In this document: in pieces, positions 46,501 to 56,460 of the stretch
How the letters are laid out: each line of letters begins with the position of its first letter
How positions within the stretch are numbered: the first letter of the stretch is position 1
DNA from: Symsagittifera roscoffensis
Lineage: Eukaryota; Xenacoelomorpha; Acoela; Convolutidae
Assembly (NCBI RefSeq): GCF_963678635.1
Contig: NC_087069.1
Location: 15,720,660-15,784,659, forward strand
Direction of reading: 5' to 3'
Length of the DNA: 64,000 bases
Notes under the pieces: generated by a model
Told to the model about the DNA's origin: nothing
Database searches by the model: none
What the model saw: only the letters and a program-made list of their open reading frames with translations
Position numbers and translations under genes: made by a program

Positions 46501-47700
46501 ATCAAATCCTATCGTGTTTTGAAGTTTTTTGAAAAAAAATTTCAGTTTTTTTGATAAAACTTCCAAGTTCTTGCATATCTTACCATTGACTTACCACGAA
46601 CCAACAAACATAATACTTTCATTACAACCTACACGTAGTACTCAAAAATTACATAAAGTGAGCCTAGGGAAAAACTAGACATTTGCACACAAAATCCAAA
46701 AAAAAATACCGTTTTTCTTACCATTCTCTTACCATCACAGTGAAACCTTGCCATTTCCTATCTTAGTACTTTGGGAAACCTATTCAATACAAAGAATTTC
46801 TAAACCTCATACATAGAGATAACTATACCCTATCCTCATACATGGGGAATGGTAGTGTTTAGATTCTTAAACCTCACCATTCTGAAACCTCACCATCTGA
46901 AACCTCACCATTCCCTATCTTAATTCATTAGGAAACCTATTCCCTATCTTAATGAGTTCTTAATTTTCTACAAAGAATTTCTAATACATAAGAAACTCTA
47001 TTTGCTATGAAATTCGGGCGCCAAAAAAAACTTAATTAAATTTTATCCTTAAAGAAATTTATGGGAGTCCTTAAAATTTAGTTCAGTCTCTAATTCCGTT
47101 TTCCATAATTAAATCTTATTTTTGATAGAACACGAAAAATAAAAAAAATTGAAAGTAAAGTTTTTACACCGCTTCTTACTTGATAATTGAAACATACCCG
47201 AATTCGACATACCCCAATCCGGAAAATAAATCGCGTTGTTAAAAAACTTTTTGCCAACCCCCCCCCCCCCCCCCCCCCGGATTTGTCCCCTAACGACTCA
47301 AAGGGTTTTTTTTTGTATTTTACGACACTTAATTCCAGTTGACAGGGCCTAAAGTTTTCTAAAGCTTTTTTAGCGCTCATGTGCAGAAGCAACGATTATA
47401 GAAACGACAGATTTTTATCTGAGTTCAGATCAATGCAATAAATATGAAAGCATAACACTCACGGGTATTCTAGTTATGATTGAGACTTTTTAAATTTTTT
47501 GTTAACGTATTCGACCTAAGCATTTTAATTCAAAAATTTTGTTTGATTGTCCACACAGCGTCACAATTTTTTTAATGGTTTACAATGAGGTGAAAAGAAA
47601 GAAAAACAATTTAAGTTAAAACCGTTTTTTTTTTCTCTTGGAAAGAGATTTGATGTTTACCGGTGTCTAAATAAACTAATAACAAATTCGAAGGTACCAA
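46500..47700. other. No gene recognised; AT-rich DNA with degenerate short repeats
   Basis: AACCTCACCATTC-type strings recur several times at 46740-46930, and TTTCTAA(A)CCTCATACAT variants nearby. A C21 run lies at 47258-47278. The minus-strand frame 47090-47392 is only the translation across that run. Confidence 0.6.
47258..47278. repeat. Poly-C run
   Basis: A 21-base C homopolymer. It produces an artificial Gly run in the minus-strand frame 47090-47392. Confidence 0.95.
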
Positions 47701-47707
47701 TAAAAAC

Positions 47708-47826
47708 ACTTACTCACAACAAGTAGTTTAAAAATTTATATATATGTTTATATAATTAGAAATTTTTTTGAAAACAAAATCAAAATTAGATCAAACAAGC
47801 TTTTAAACTACTTGTTGTGAGTAAGT
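47708..47826. repeat. Short hairpin element with perfect 26-bp inverted ends
   Basis: The left arm (47708-47733, starting ACTTACTCACAACAAGTAG) and right arm (47801-47826) are exact reverse complements over 26 bases, with a 67-base AT-rich middle. Similarity stops sharply at both outer ends. I see no clear target-site duplication. It may be a very short MITE or a structured regulatory or RNA-encoding hairpin; it lies 264 bp upstream of the cysteine-rich peptide gene. Confidence 0.85.
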
Positions 47827-48019
47827 TTTATATACTTATTTGCTGAAAGCCTCAGCTAATTAGAGCATACCGCGTTTACCCGGTAAGTGCTGAACCGAAT
47901 TGTAATTGGTAGAACCGATTTGGAAAAAAGAACCGGGAAAAACACTATATCACCTCAGCTTTCTTTAGCCAGAGCGAAAATTTGAAAATAAAAGTAAAGA
48001 TTACACTTTAAGTGTTCAT

Positions 48020-48089
48020 CAATACTTCGAGAAAAAACTATCAGCACACTTTTCGGTTCAGTTTCATACTTTGAAAATATTCAGCAAGA
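48020..48089 (+). promoter_or_regulatory. Upstream region of the peptide gene
   Basis: The 70 bases before the ATG read TCATCAATACTTCGAG to TATTCAGCAAGA. No TATA box at a fitting distance is obvious; the nearest AT-rich element is AAAATAAAAGTAAAG at about 47985. The start codon context is AGAATGA. I mark the region only because nothing else upstream competes for the start. Confidence 0.25.
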
Positions 48090-48483
48090 ATGAACCCAGT
48101 TTTTCTCTGCGTCGTAATAATTGCTCTTGGAATCAACCAGGCATCAGGTGAATTTTCAGCTTTAAAACTCAAATTTATGAAAAAATGGATTTTTAATCAT
48201 TTAAGAGATGGCGTCATATTGATATAAAAATGAGCAAGGAGAAAGTTATCACTTTTTTTGTTATCATTTGATAAAATTACAACAGTGAATATATGCTTCT
48301 AGATTTATTTCAGGAAAGTCTTGCCTTGACCCCTCTGACTGCTTTGATTGGAAGCCTTTTTGCCTGGAAAACAATTGCGTTGAAAAGTGCAGTGAAGACA
48401 GGCCATGCGCAAATGAAAAAGACGTCTGCAAACCATACCGTCCTGGTTACAAAATTAAAACCTGTTTTTCTTCATATTGGTAA
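48090..48483 (+). CDS. Small secreted cysteine-rich peptide, two exons, 75 aa
   Basis: Exon 1 is 48090-48147 (ATG at 48090; donor CAG/GTGAAT) and exon 2 is 48314-48483 (acceptor TTTATTTCAG; TAA at 48481-48483). The 166-bp intron is in phase 1. Exon 1 encodes a signal peptide (MNPVFLCVVIIALGINQASG, a hydrophobic core followed by small residues before cleavage). The mature part of about 56 residues has eight cysteines, C-x5-C-x6-C-x4-C-x3-C-x5-C-x6-C-x11-C, consistent with four disulphides, and a conserved YRPGYKIKTC tail. Signal exon plus mature exon with a phase-1 intron is common in genes for secreted disulphide-rich peptides. I cannot assign the family; defence, venom-like, protease-inhibitor or ligand roles are all possible. 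The exon is intact in both duplicates while neighbouring DNA is decayed, which argues for function. Confidence 0.75.
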
Positions 48484-49227
48484 CTGATGCTTATATTATA
48501 TTATATTATATTCAGTTTTGCATTTCATTAGTGAATCAAATGCGCTCTAACACTTACTTTTTATGAGTGAATAAATTGTTTTGACTACCAACTATTTTTA
48601 AGCGCAAATCACCAGGAAAATAATATAACTGATATAACTGATATTGAGCCAGTCTCTCTATCATATCCGTTCTTTTGTGGAAATGAGGATCATGAGGCAA
48701 AATACAATAATCAAGAATTAACAAAAGCTAGTAAACTTTTGCCAGTCATAGACAGTTTTTAGTTAATTTTGTAATACAATGTTTACGGAAAGCATCATAC
48801 AGCACAGTTAGGTCTAGTTTTACGTAAATCAAACTATTAATTTATCAAACAAGTCTATTTCAAATCAATGTAAAGTTCTTAGTCGCCTCAGACGAATCTA
48901 AAATCTTTCATAGGTTAATCAAGAGCAAAGCCAAATGGACAAACTTACAACCCTCTGGCTCATTTTCCCCCCAAACCTCTCACGCGCTTATAATTTTTAT
49001 GCTGTAACGAGTCTTAGAAGATTAATTGCGTCAATCAAATATTTTTGTCATAGCCTAATTTCAAAAAAAATCTGACAATCGAAACAAAAATTCGCAGGTG
49101 AAAAAAAAGCAGGGGAGCGCGCGCCATAAAAACGCTTTTTTTGTCAAAATTTTCCAAAAAAGGCCTAAAAATTGGAAAAATCATTTACTTTCTCTGTTAA
49201 GTATTTTGGGTTAAATTACGTTTAAAT

Positions 49228-50290
49228 GTGTTTTTTGAAGATAAGTTTTTAAGTTCGCCAGGGATAAATAGCAATGAACTTAATAAAGAAATGCATGAAG
49301 GTCGTGATGATTTTTTGAGAAGTAGACTCAAAACTTGTTCACGTTCAAATTTGATTTTTTGCTGGTTGATTTTTGATTTCTTTGTTAGTTCCATATCTTC
49401 TTCTCCTAAGAAAAAGGTAGCCTCAAATATCGAACAGTCTGCATTGATAAGCAGACGACATTCTCAATTATCTGCTTCTCATTCCAAAAATGGGCTTTAT
49501 GTTTCAGGTTTCTCAGTGGAGTAAAACTTACCTTTCTATCAAGGTATCAAGGTATCTCATTTTGAGTGAATTTGATACAGCAACGTCTCAATCTTAAAGC
49601 GCTCAAAAACAATAAAAAGTTTAAAAGCCATACAATTTCAAATTCGAATTTCAAAAATTCAAAATTGATATGTTTCTTTGGGTTCATTAACTATCTTACA
49701 TCTCTATGCTGTGCATAAACATATACTGGAGCGCAAAAGTAAGTTAGCATGGCAAAAACGCGAATCAAAATTGGTTTTTCTGAGCAGTTACACTGAACAA
49801 AACTATGAGCAACATAAATCAACAGTGAACAAAATTATTTGGTTTGGTTTTTATGAATCGCATATTGCCTTTTTACTAGTATCCAAAAATATCTAGTTTA
49901 TCTAAAAAAGTAGAAAACACGCTATTAAAATGCTAAGTGGAGACTCTAAAACTCTAGAGATTTGCAAGTGGTTTTCTCCTGTGCTTGCAAGAAACAAGGA
50001 AAATTTTGTTTTCTTGCGAAGATGTTGTGCGGTTATGATCACTCTCGCTTTTAACAGTCTTGATTCCAATAGATCGGTTGTTTGACTATTACAAACAGGC
50101 ACTCAGACAATATCCGCCTACTCGTACTACAGTTTTCCAACCTGAGTTTACAGAAAAAATGGATAGCAGCATCCAAACCTCTTTAAAGAGACGTATCAAC
50201 TCTATGCCTATCGGTATTCGAGCTGTCATTACGGCCCCATGTGGCCATACTCGCAATCAATTTTTGACAATTTTTCTGTCTTTTAGTCAT
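49228..50290 (+). pseudogene. Tc1/mariner-type transposase remnant (copy in segment A')
   Basis: Homologous to 21261-22249. The C-terminal part from about 50060 reads IPIDRLFDYYKQALRQY, then SIQTSLKRRINSMPIGIRA and VITAPCGHTRNQ, the Tc1-family ending. Upstream, NKIIWFGFYESHIA (about 49835-49865) corresponds to DES in the other copy but has Tyr where that copy has the catalytic Asp. Frames 49228-49524 and 49678-49896 cover more N-terminal parts. Stops and shifts separate the pieces. The 138-codon frame 50060-50476 runs past the natural end. Confidence 0.55.
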
Positions 50291-50807
50291 TTTAACTTAC
50301 TTCTGCGTCCCTGCGTCCATGGGTTTGTTGTATTTATGCATAATAGCATTACGTATTCAGCCAAAAAAAAATTCTATCAAAAGCTAGCCATAAACAAGAT
50401 GACTCTACATAAATTGATTCACGGTATATTGACCGAGTTAAAAGAAGTTTTCATCAGAGACCAAAATTTTTGGTAAAAAAAAACAACACACAAACATTGA
50501 TGAGAAAATACACTGGGACGTACATAAGACCTGGTCGAAAAGATCGCTCGAAAAAAAATTTACCGCTTATCAAAAAAATCTTTGATTTTAAATTGGACTT
50601 TTTACTGACGTGAATTAATTTTAAAAGGCTTGAGACTGATTAAAAACTGACGCATGATGAAAACATGAATATATATATTTTTTTTTCAAAAAAAGCAAAT
50701 TGTTTCAATAGCAAAAACCGCCGTTATCATTTATAATATGCCTTCAAAAAAGCAGTCATAATTTCTTCTGCATCCCAATACATTGCAAAAACCAAATACT
50801 ATTCATT

Positions 50808-51420
50808 ACGAGGCCAAACTGTGCATTCTGTGCATTTCAAACGGTGCATCTTCTTTGCTGTTTGGATTCCACAAACAAATACTTAAAACATTCTACTACT
50901 CAAAATAGCTCCAAAAACAGGCAAATTTGCGGAATCCGTACCTGTTTTTGCGGAATCCAGAACAATTTGTGGAATCCACCAACGAATAATAAGACATATG
51001 TATAGTTACAATGAGCTGTTGCGGAATCCGCAACTGTATGCGGAATCCGCAAATTGTAAGTAGAAACCGCAAAGTTTAAGTAGAATCCGCAAATTGTAAG
51101 TGGAATCTGCATTTTGTTTGCGGACTCCACTTATGTTTGCTGATTCCACTTACATTTTGCGTATTCCAGTTACATTTTGCGGAATCCATTTACAGTTGCG
51201 GAATTCAAAACAATTAACTATATTTGCTTGTTGCGGAATCCAAAACAAAAAAAATTGTCCCGACAAACTTTACGTTACAGCTATTTAAAAGCGGAATCCA
51301 CGAAACTTTTGTAAGTTGAATCAACTTACTTTTTGGAACATCATTAAAGATTTGTCTCTGGAATCCAGGAACATGCAGACACAAAATTGTGCGCCTATGC
51401 AGTGCACAGTTTAGCCTCGT
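50808..51420. repeat. 613-bp foldback element with a central inverted minisatellite
   Basis: The ends 50808-50825 (ACGAGGCCAAACTGTGCA) and 51403-51420 are inverted copies with one mismatch, and similarity continues inwards (GGATTCCACAAACAAAT with GGATTCCAGAGACAAAT reversed). The middle is a minisatellite of about 20 bp, CCGCAAATTGTAAGTGGAAT. Units at 51010-51110 are in one orientation and units at 51120-51240 (TTGCGGAATCCA) in the other, so the whole can fold into one long hairpin. It is absent from segment A, so it probably inserted after the A/A' duplication. The frames 50900-51130 and 51100-51288 are translations of the repeat. Confidence 0.8.
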
Positions 51421-52300
51421 CAACTTTTTGTGAGTCAAATCACGTCCGAATGAAATGATTTGCAATCCTTGTCTAGTGAACATCAATGCCTCAGCGTCTT
51501 GTGGATAATTGCCGTCATCATAAACAAAAAAATTAAGTATCGGTTTTTCCCATTATTGCCCCATTCCACCAGAAAAATTAGACCACTCATAATACAAAAA
51601 TCACTGCTTGGGGGCGTATAAGTTTTTGCTACTTCTGGTGGATAGAAGGGAAAAGGTCTCAAACGAGATTGCATAAGCTGTGACCTAAATTTTTACAAAG
51701 ACGCATGAGTAAGTTTTGATATTATAAATGCAAATATAAGAATTACTGATTTAATACGTTAAGTGAGTACGATTCACTATGATTTAGTTTTGTAATTATT
51801 CTGTTGCACAAGTTCTAATTTTTCAATGAAAAAAATTTCTCTCCATGAGAGAAATGGCAGAAATTAGAAAAAAAAATCACCCCAATTTAAAAATAAGTGC
51901 AACCTACAGCCCATACTGCGTCTATTTTCCAAAACATTACCTGATCGTGATAGAGTCATACATTGTCATCTGTGCGTCAAATGTAACGCGTGTCCTTTTT
52001 TCGCCAAACAAGACCTAAATTAGACCTGGAACAACAATGATTAGTTTAGATACGTTCAGATCTGGAGTCAGACATGACCGTATTTGTTTCAGAAATTACA
52101 TTCCTCTATATGAAATGATCACTTTGTAAAAATTAAGTAATTGTTCATTGTCAATCTTTTGAAGAACAAAAGCTGTTTTGTACATTGAGTTTCTGAAACC
52201 TGACAACAACAAAAAAAAATTCTTTTGAAACTTTTACTTAAATTAAAGCCATTAACACGCACGTATTCGGTTGATAATAATCAGAGTTGTCAACTTTTTT
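51420..52300. other. No gene recognised; A' homologous non-coding DNA
   Basis: The frames 51214-51486 and 51483-51674 have no recognisable content. 51540-51640 and 51940-52300 are inverted matches to segment A. GTTCAGATCTGGAGTCAGAC (52048) matches the A string around 18480 in inverse. Confidence 0.6.
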
Positions 52301-53232
52301 TCAGTTAATCTGGTGTTAAATGTTGACTATCATGGCTCGACGTTGATGTCTTTGTCGGATTTTTAAGAAATATAATGGGAAAAGGAAAAGTAATTTTTGG
52401 AGCATCGCAAAAAAGTTTCACGCTTTCGGTTGTTATATATCAACCTAAACCAAGGGTCTGCAAAAAAATTTCAGAAACTAATCTCCAGCTGAAAAGCATA
52501 GGGTTTAAATTTTGCTATTGTTTCCTATGAAATTTATTGCTTGAGAAAGTTGTTTAAATGCTTCTTCATATGGTAACAAAATGGATGCGACAATGATTGT
52601 TTTGTATGGCTGGCAGATGATACTTTTCGAATGGTTAATTCTCTGGTAGGCCTCATTTTTGAGGCACCTGACGAAGCAAAAAAAGATTAAAAGCTGTTAA
52701 AGAATTATAAAATTAACGGTTTTTTTACACCCTTACCCTCATTTCATTAGAAGTCCTCGAAAAATAATTTTGAAATTTTTAATTCTTAATAACTTTCATT
52801 CAATTATTTTTAGTAGCCAAAATTTTTGAAATACTTTTCACTCTCTGAACCAAAATTGTTCAAAACGCGTGAATTTGTAAGAAACAGCATAGTTAAGCAA
52901 ATCTGTCACACTGAACAATTCACTAACATTGCTTAAAATGTTTCACATAAGATGAGCAAATATTTTTCTCCGCTTTATCGAGAAATAGTTCACACCAATC
53001 AAAAACTTAGTGCTTATGGTATAAAAGAAATTTTTAGACCCGGAAAAAGCTGGTATGACTTTGAAACCAAATTTTGATAATTTCATGGAGGGCAACTCTG
53101 ATCATTCGCTCTCAGTGTATATAAAAACTTTGTTTAAATTCCCAGTGATAACTCTGTTCAAATCATCCTTGAAAACAAGCATTTAGAAGAAAAAGTGGGT
53201 GAGTTTGCGCTTAAATTTATCCACAAGTGTAT

Positions 53233-53675
53233 ACCCGGGTTGAGCTCACAATGGAAATTAGCGATAAATAAGTGAAAAAAAAACAGCGATCGCTATCGAT
53301 AATTTATCGATGTTCATTGCCACAATAGCAAATTTTATCAATAATTATCGCTAATTTGGCTTGTTTTCAGCGATGAAAAAGCGATAAAAAACCTATCAAA
53401 ATTAGAAAAAATAGAGCTTTTACAGGGGTTCGATCCCCTAACCTTAAGATTATTTGACACCTATTCAACCTCTGCTCTATCAATCCTTAGAGAAAACAAT
53501 CTAAAGAGCTTATCATCTATAACTCTCAATTGAAAGCTACTAGAATGCTATAAAATTTCTTAAGTTTTAGCGTTGTGATTTTCTACGGAATCATTACTGA
53601 AATAGCGCTGGAAAATAGCGATCACTGGGATACTACAGAAAAAACGATAATTAACGGTGGGACATCAACCAGGGT
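53233..53675. repeat. 443-bp MITE-like element with about 31-bp imperfect inverted ends
   Basis: The left end ACCCGGGTTGAGCTCACA pairs with the right end TGGGACATCAACCAGGGT; pairing continues to GAAATTAGCGAT and ATCG...TAATT inside. A two-base AT on each side could be a target duplication. The interior is rich in GCGAT/ATCGC (GCGATCGCTATCGATAATT near 53285) and contains a tRNA-like stretch on the minus strand. No ORF. Confidence 0.65.
53420..53490 (-). ncRNA. tRNA-like sequence (degenerate tRNA or tRNA-derived Pol III promoter)
   Basis: On the minus strand GATAGAGCAGAGG (about 53469-53482) resembles an A box, and GGGGATCGAACCCC (53425-53438) resembles a B box and forms a stem. They are about 45 bases apart, as in a tRNA without a long variable loop. 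The acceptor ends do not pair well, so a functional tRNA is unlikely. It may be a tRNA-derived promoter as in SINEs, lying inside the MITE-like element. Confidence 0.4.
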
Positions 53676-53982
53676 ATTCTTCCTATTTTTAACCGTCCAG
53701 TAATCGTTCTCCTTGTCAGGAACATTTGGTGCCGCAGTTCGGGATTGTGTGCCGTTCAAATATTAAAACATTCAGTGATGGACGACTGCATCGTAAACAT
53801 CTTTTGACAAATGGCTGTGGGTTGTATAGCAGTCCAGTAATGTAGTGTTCGAAGCATTCGAGCTGGTCAGATCATAATTAACCGAAGAAGAAACAGCGAG
53901 GCTAGCTAGAAGATACATTGGTTGTAAATAAACACTAGTTGTCATAGAGGGAACTATATGTGGACAGGTAAGTGTCGGCGAT

Positions 53983-55310
53983 GACCGGGTCGAGATCCCG
54001 CTCAAAAACCGTTAAAGATTTGAGCGGTTTGAGCGGTTTTTCAGCAAGATTTGAGCGGTTTGAGCGGTTTGAGCGGTTTGGGCGTTTTTTTTAGAAAAAC
54101 CGCTCATTTCTTGCGGTGACTTTTGAACGGTTTTTCAAGCAAGATTTGAGCGGTTTTTGAGCGGCCTTATAAATAAAACCGATTAAAACCAACAAAAAGG
54201 CCTGCAAAGGTAATGTGACCCAGGGTTGACCTCCATAAACCGAAAATGCTTATCCTACATTTCTACACACCGAAAAAGCTTATCATGCAATTGCCTGCAT
54301 CAAATGTATGGAAAAATGCTAATCATACAATTTTCTTACAATTTCAAAAAACCATTGAAAAAAGATTCAATCTAGTTTTTCCGGCTATTTGAACCAAATA
54401 CAACAGTCTGGTGATGAAAAATAACTGCGTTTACTTTTTTCTGAAAAAACAATGGTTATCATACATATTCCATATAAAAAATTGTATGATAACTATTTTT
54501 TCATGAAAGGCAAGATTTTCAGAAATTTTTCAAAGTTGTTTATAAACAAATTTAAATTATTTAGGAGTGCTTTTGCTCAATTTAAAGGACATTGCTCATC
54601 GAAAACGAAAATTTATTTTGAAGCTAAAAATATGTTTATCCTACAATTTCCATATATGAAAAAACGCTTATCCTAGAGTTTTTTTTTTACAATTTTCTGA
54701 GTCTATGAAACTGTAGGAAATTGTAGTACAAGCAATTTTTCATATTTGGAAATTGTAGGATAAGCATTTTTGGTCAAGCCACGCTAAGATGCCGTTGTAA
54801 TACTATCTACAATTTAAAAAAGACTTTAACCGTTCTCAAACCAAGCAAGATTTTTTTCGATGTCTTGACCAAAAACAATGTGAGCGACTTTTTTCAAATG
54901 CTCGAGCAAAATAACCACTGGAAAATATGTAAGATTTGAGCGGTTTGAGCGGTTTTTTTAGACAATTACGCTCAAACTCTTGCTTCGAAACGAGCGGTTT
55001 GAGCGGCTTTTGACCGGTTTATCTAAAAAAACGCTCAAAAACCGCGCAAGATTTGAACGGTTTTGAGCGGTTTATCTAAAAAAAAACGCTCAAAAACGGG
55101 TCAAATCTTGCGCGGTTTTTGTGCGGTTTATCTAAAAAAACCGCTCAAACCGCTCAAATTTTGAGCGTTTTTTAGCGTTTTTTAAACCGTTCAAAAGCCG
55201 TTCAAACCGCTCATTTTGAAGCAAGATTTTGAGCGTAATTGTCTTAAAAAAACCTTCAAACCGCTCAAATCTTGCTTCAAATTAGGTGAAAAATCTTGAT
55301 TCGGGAGGTG
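53983..55310. repeat. GAGCGGTTT minisatellite element, inverted halves, with a nested insertion
   Basis: It starts ACCGGGTCGAGATCCCGCTC and ends near TCTTGATTCGGGAGG, an inverted end. The left array (53995-54175) has GAGCGGTTT on the plus strand; the right part (54935-55285) contains the unit first in the same and then in the opposite orientation (CCGCTCAAA). A separate foldback unit (54210-54785) lies in the middle. The same family forms the short insertion at 17973-18127. Confidence 0.65.
54210..54785. repeat. Foldback unit built from GCTTATCCTACAATTT motifs
   Basis: AAAATGCTTATCCTACA near the left end (about 54245) pairs with TGTAGGATAAGCATTTTT near the right end (about 54755). The motif or close variants recur about eight times in both orientations. 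54452-54500 contains a nested pair GTTATCATACA / TGTATGATAAC. No ORF is supported. Confidence 0.7.
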
Positions 55311-55430
55311 AAGCATCCGACAGTTCCTTTCATGTTCGAGGAGTTACTCAAGTTCAACAACACTGGATATGTCTTGCTGAGGAAAACCTTGCTAACTTCT
55401 AGAGAGTTAAAGCAAATTCACGGTTACCCG
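55305..55430 (+). other. Short unique stretch between minisatellite elements
   Basis: It reads as protein-like in one frame (KHPTVPFMFEELLKFNNTGY, then LLRKTLLTSRELKQIHGY) without a stop. It lies between two repeat elements and may be the continuation of the unique sequence at 53690-53985 before they inserted. No family is recognised. Confidence 0.25.
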
Positions 55431-56460
55431 GGTCGAGGTCCCAGAACCATGTCCACACTTTCGCGACAAAATTGACATGTTTGACTTTCCAGACCAAAAT
55501 TAGGCATGTCCAGACTTTGTTGACCAAAACCTCGCAATTTCAGACTTTCACGACCATGATGACTCGCCGCGATTTTCGCAACCGAAGTGGAGGTGGCGCG
55601 ACCAAAACATCGCGACTCATATTTGGTATGTCCAGACTGTCGCGACCAAGAGTTGCAATTTCCAGAATTTTGCAACCGAAAAACTCGGGCGCGACTTATG
55701 CCACCGAGGAGGATACGGTGCGACCCTGTGGCTCAGAAATTCGCGTGACGGACGCGACCGGCACGACCGGCGCGACCGGCGCGACCAAACAGCCATTTCC
55801 TGATTTTCCAGACCAACATTGAGACGGCGTGACTTTAAAAAAAATTCAAGACTTTTGCGACTGAGGTCGAGACGGCGCGACTTTCCAGACCGAAGCAGAG
55901 ACGGCGCGACTTTCTAGACCAACGCGGAGGCGTCGCGACTTTCCAGACCGATGCGGAGATGGCGCGACTTTCCAGACAATCGCGGAGACGGCGCGACCAA
56001 GAATCAATTCCTCCTTACCAAGGAGGAGACGACGCAACTTTCCAGACCAAAGCGGAGGCGGGCGACTTTCCAGACCATCGCGGAGACGGCGCTACCAATA
56101 ATCAATTCCTCGCGACCAAGGCGGAGACGGCGCGACTTTCCGGACCAAGGCGGAGACGGCGCAACCAAGACTAAAAACCTCGCGTTGAGGTGGATACGGT
56201 GCGACTTTCCAGATCAGGTTGGAGACTGCATGACTTTCCAGATCAAGGCGGACACGGCGCAGTTTTCGAGACAGAGGCAGAGACGGTGCAACCAGGAACT
56301 AATTCATCGCGAACGTGTTGGATGTAGTGCGACTTTAGCGATCAGAGTGGAGACGGCCCAGACCAAGTCGGATACGGCGCGACTTTCCAGACCAACGCGG
56401 AGACACGCGACCAAGAATCATTTCCTCGCGACCGAAGTTCTATACCGAGGCGCGTGCAGC
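55430..56460. repeat. GC-richer minisatellite, unit about 30 bp
   Basis: Variants of GCGCGACTTTCCAGACCA followed by AAGGCGGAGACG recur for about a kilobase, interrupted by GCGACCAAGAATCAATTCC variants. The start, ACCCGGGTCGAGGTCCCAG, resembles the ends of the neighbouring elements. The left third is more degenerate. The 198-codon plus-strand frame 55951-56547 and other frames here are translations of the repeat (DFPD.GGDGATK). Confidence 0.9.

Larger units (their letters stand above)
48090..52800 (+). repeat. Segment A': inverted, diverged copy of segment A (17.6-24.7 kb)
   Basis: See segment A for matched blocks. A' contains the intact peptide gene, a Tc1-like relic and the 52.3-52.8 kb block with ACACCCTTACCCTCATTTC. 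Its sequence differs from A by many substitutions and indels, so the duplication is not recent. The stretch 48490-49200 holds no gene that I can support. Confidence 0.85.
53100..53745 (+). mobile_element. Possible LTR and primer-binding site of another LTR retrotransposon, split by a MITE
   Basis: GTGTATATAAAAAC at about 53115-53128 is a good TATA box. Downstream, ACATTTGGTGCCGCAGTTCG at about 53724-53743 has TGGTGCCG just after an ACA end, as in primer-binding sites that start with TGG (complement of tRNA CCA ends); BEL/Pao elements often have TGGTGCCG-type sites. The MITE 53233-53675 would then sit inside the LTR. A strong splice donor ACAG/GTAAGT lies at 53968. I found no second LTR, so the call is tentative. 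Confidence 0.3.

Noticed and set aside
47090-47392. 100-codon minus-strand frame with a Gly run
   Set aside because: It crosses a C21 homopolymer whose length is unreliable, and the rest is not recognisable.
50930-51300. CRISPR-like array
   Set aside because: The 20-bp units are contiguous, variable and reverse orientation; there are no constant repeats with unique spacers, and the genome is eukaryotic.
53420-53490. Functional tRNA gene on the minus strand
   Set aside because: A- and B-box-like parts are present but the acceptor and D stems do not pair well.
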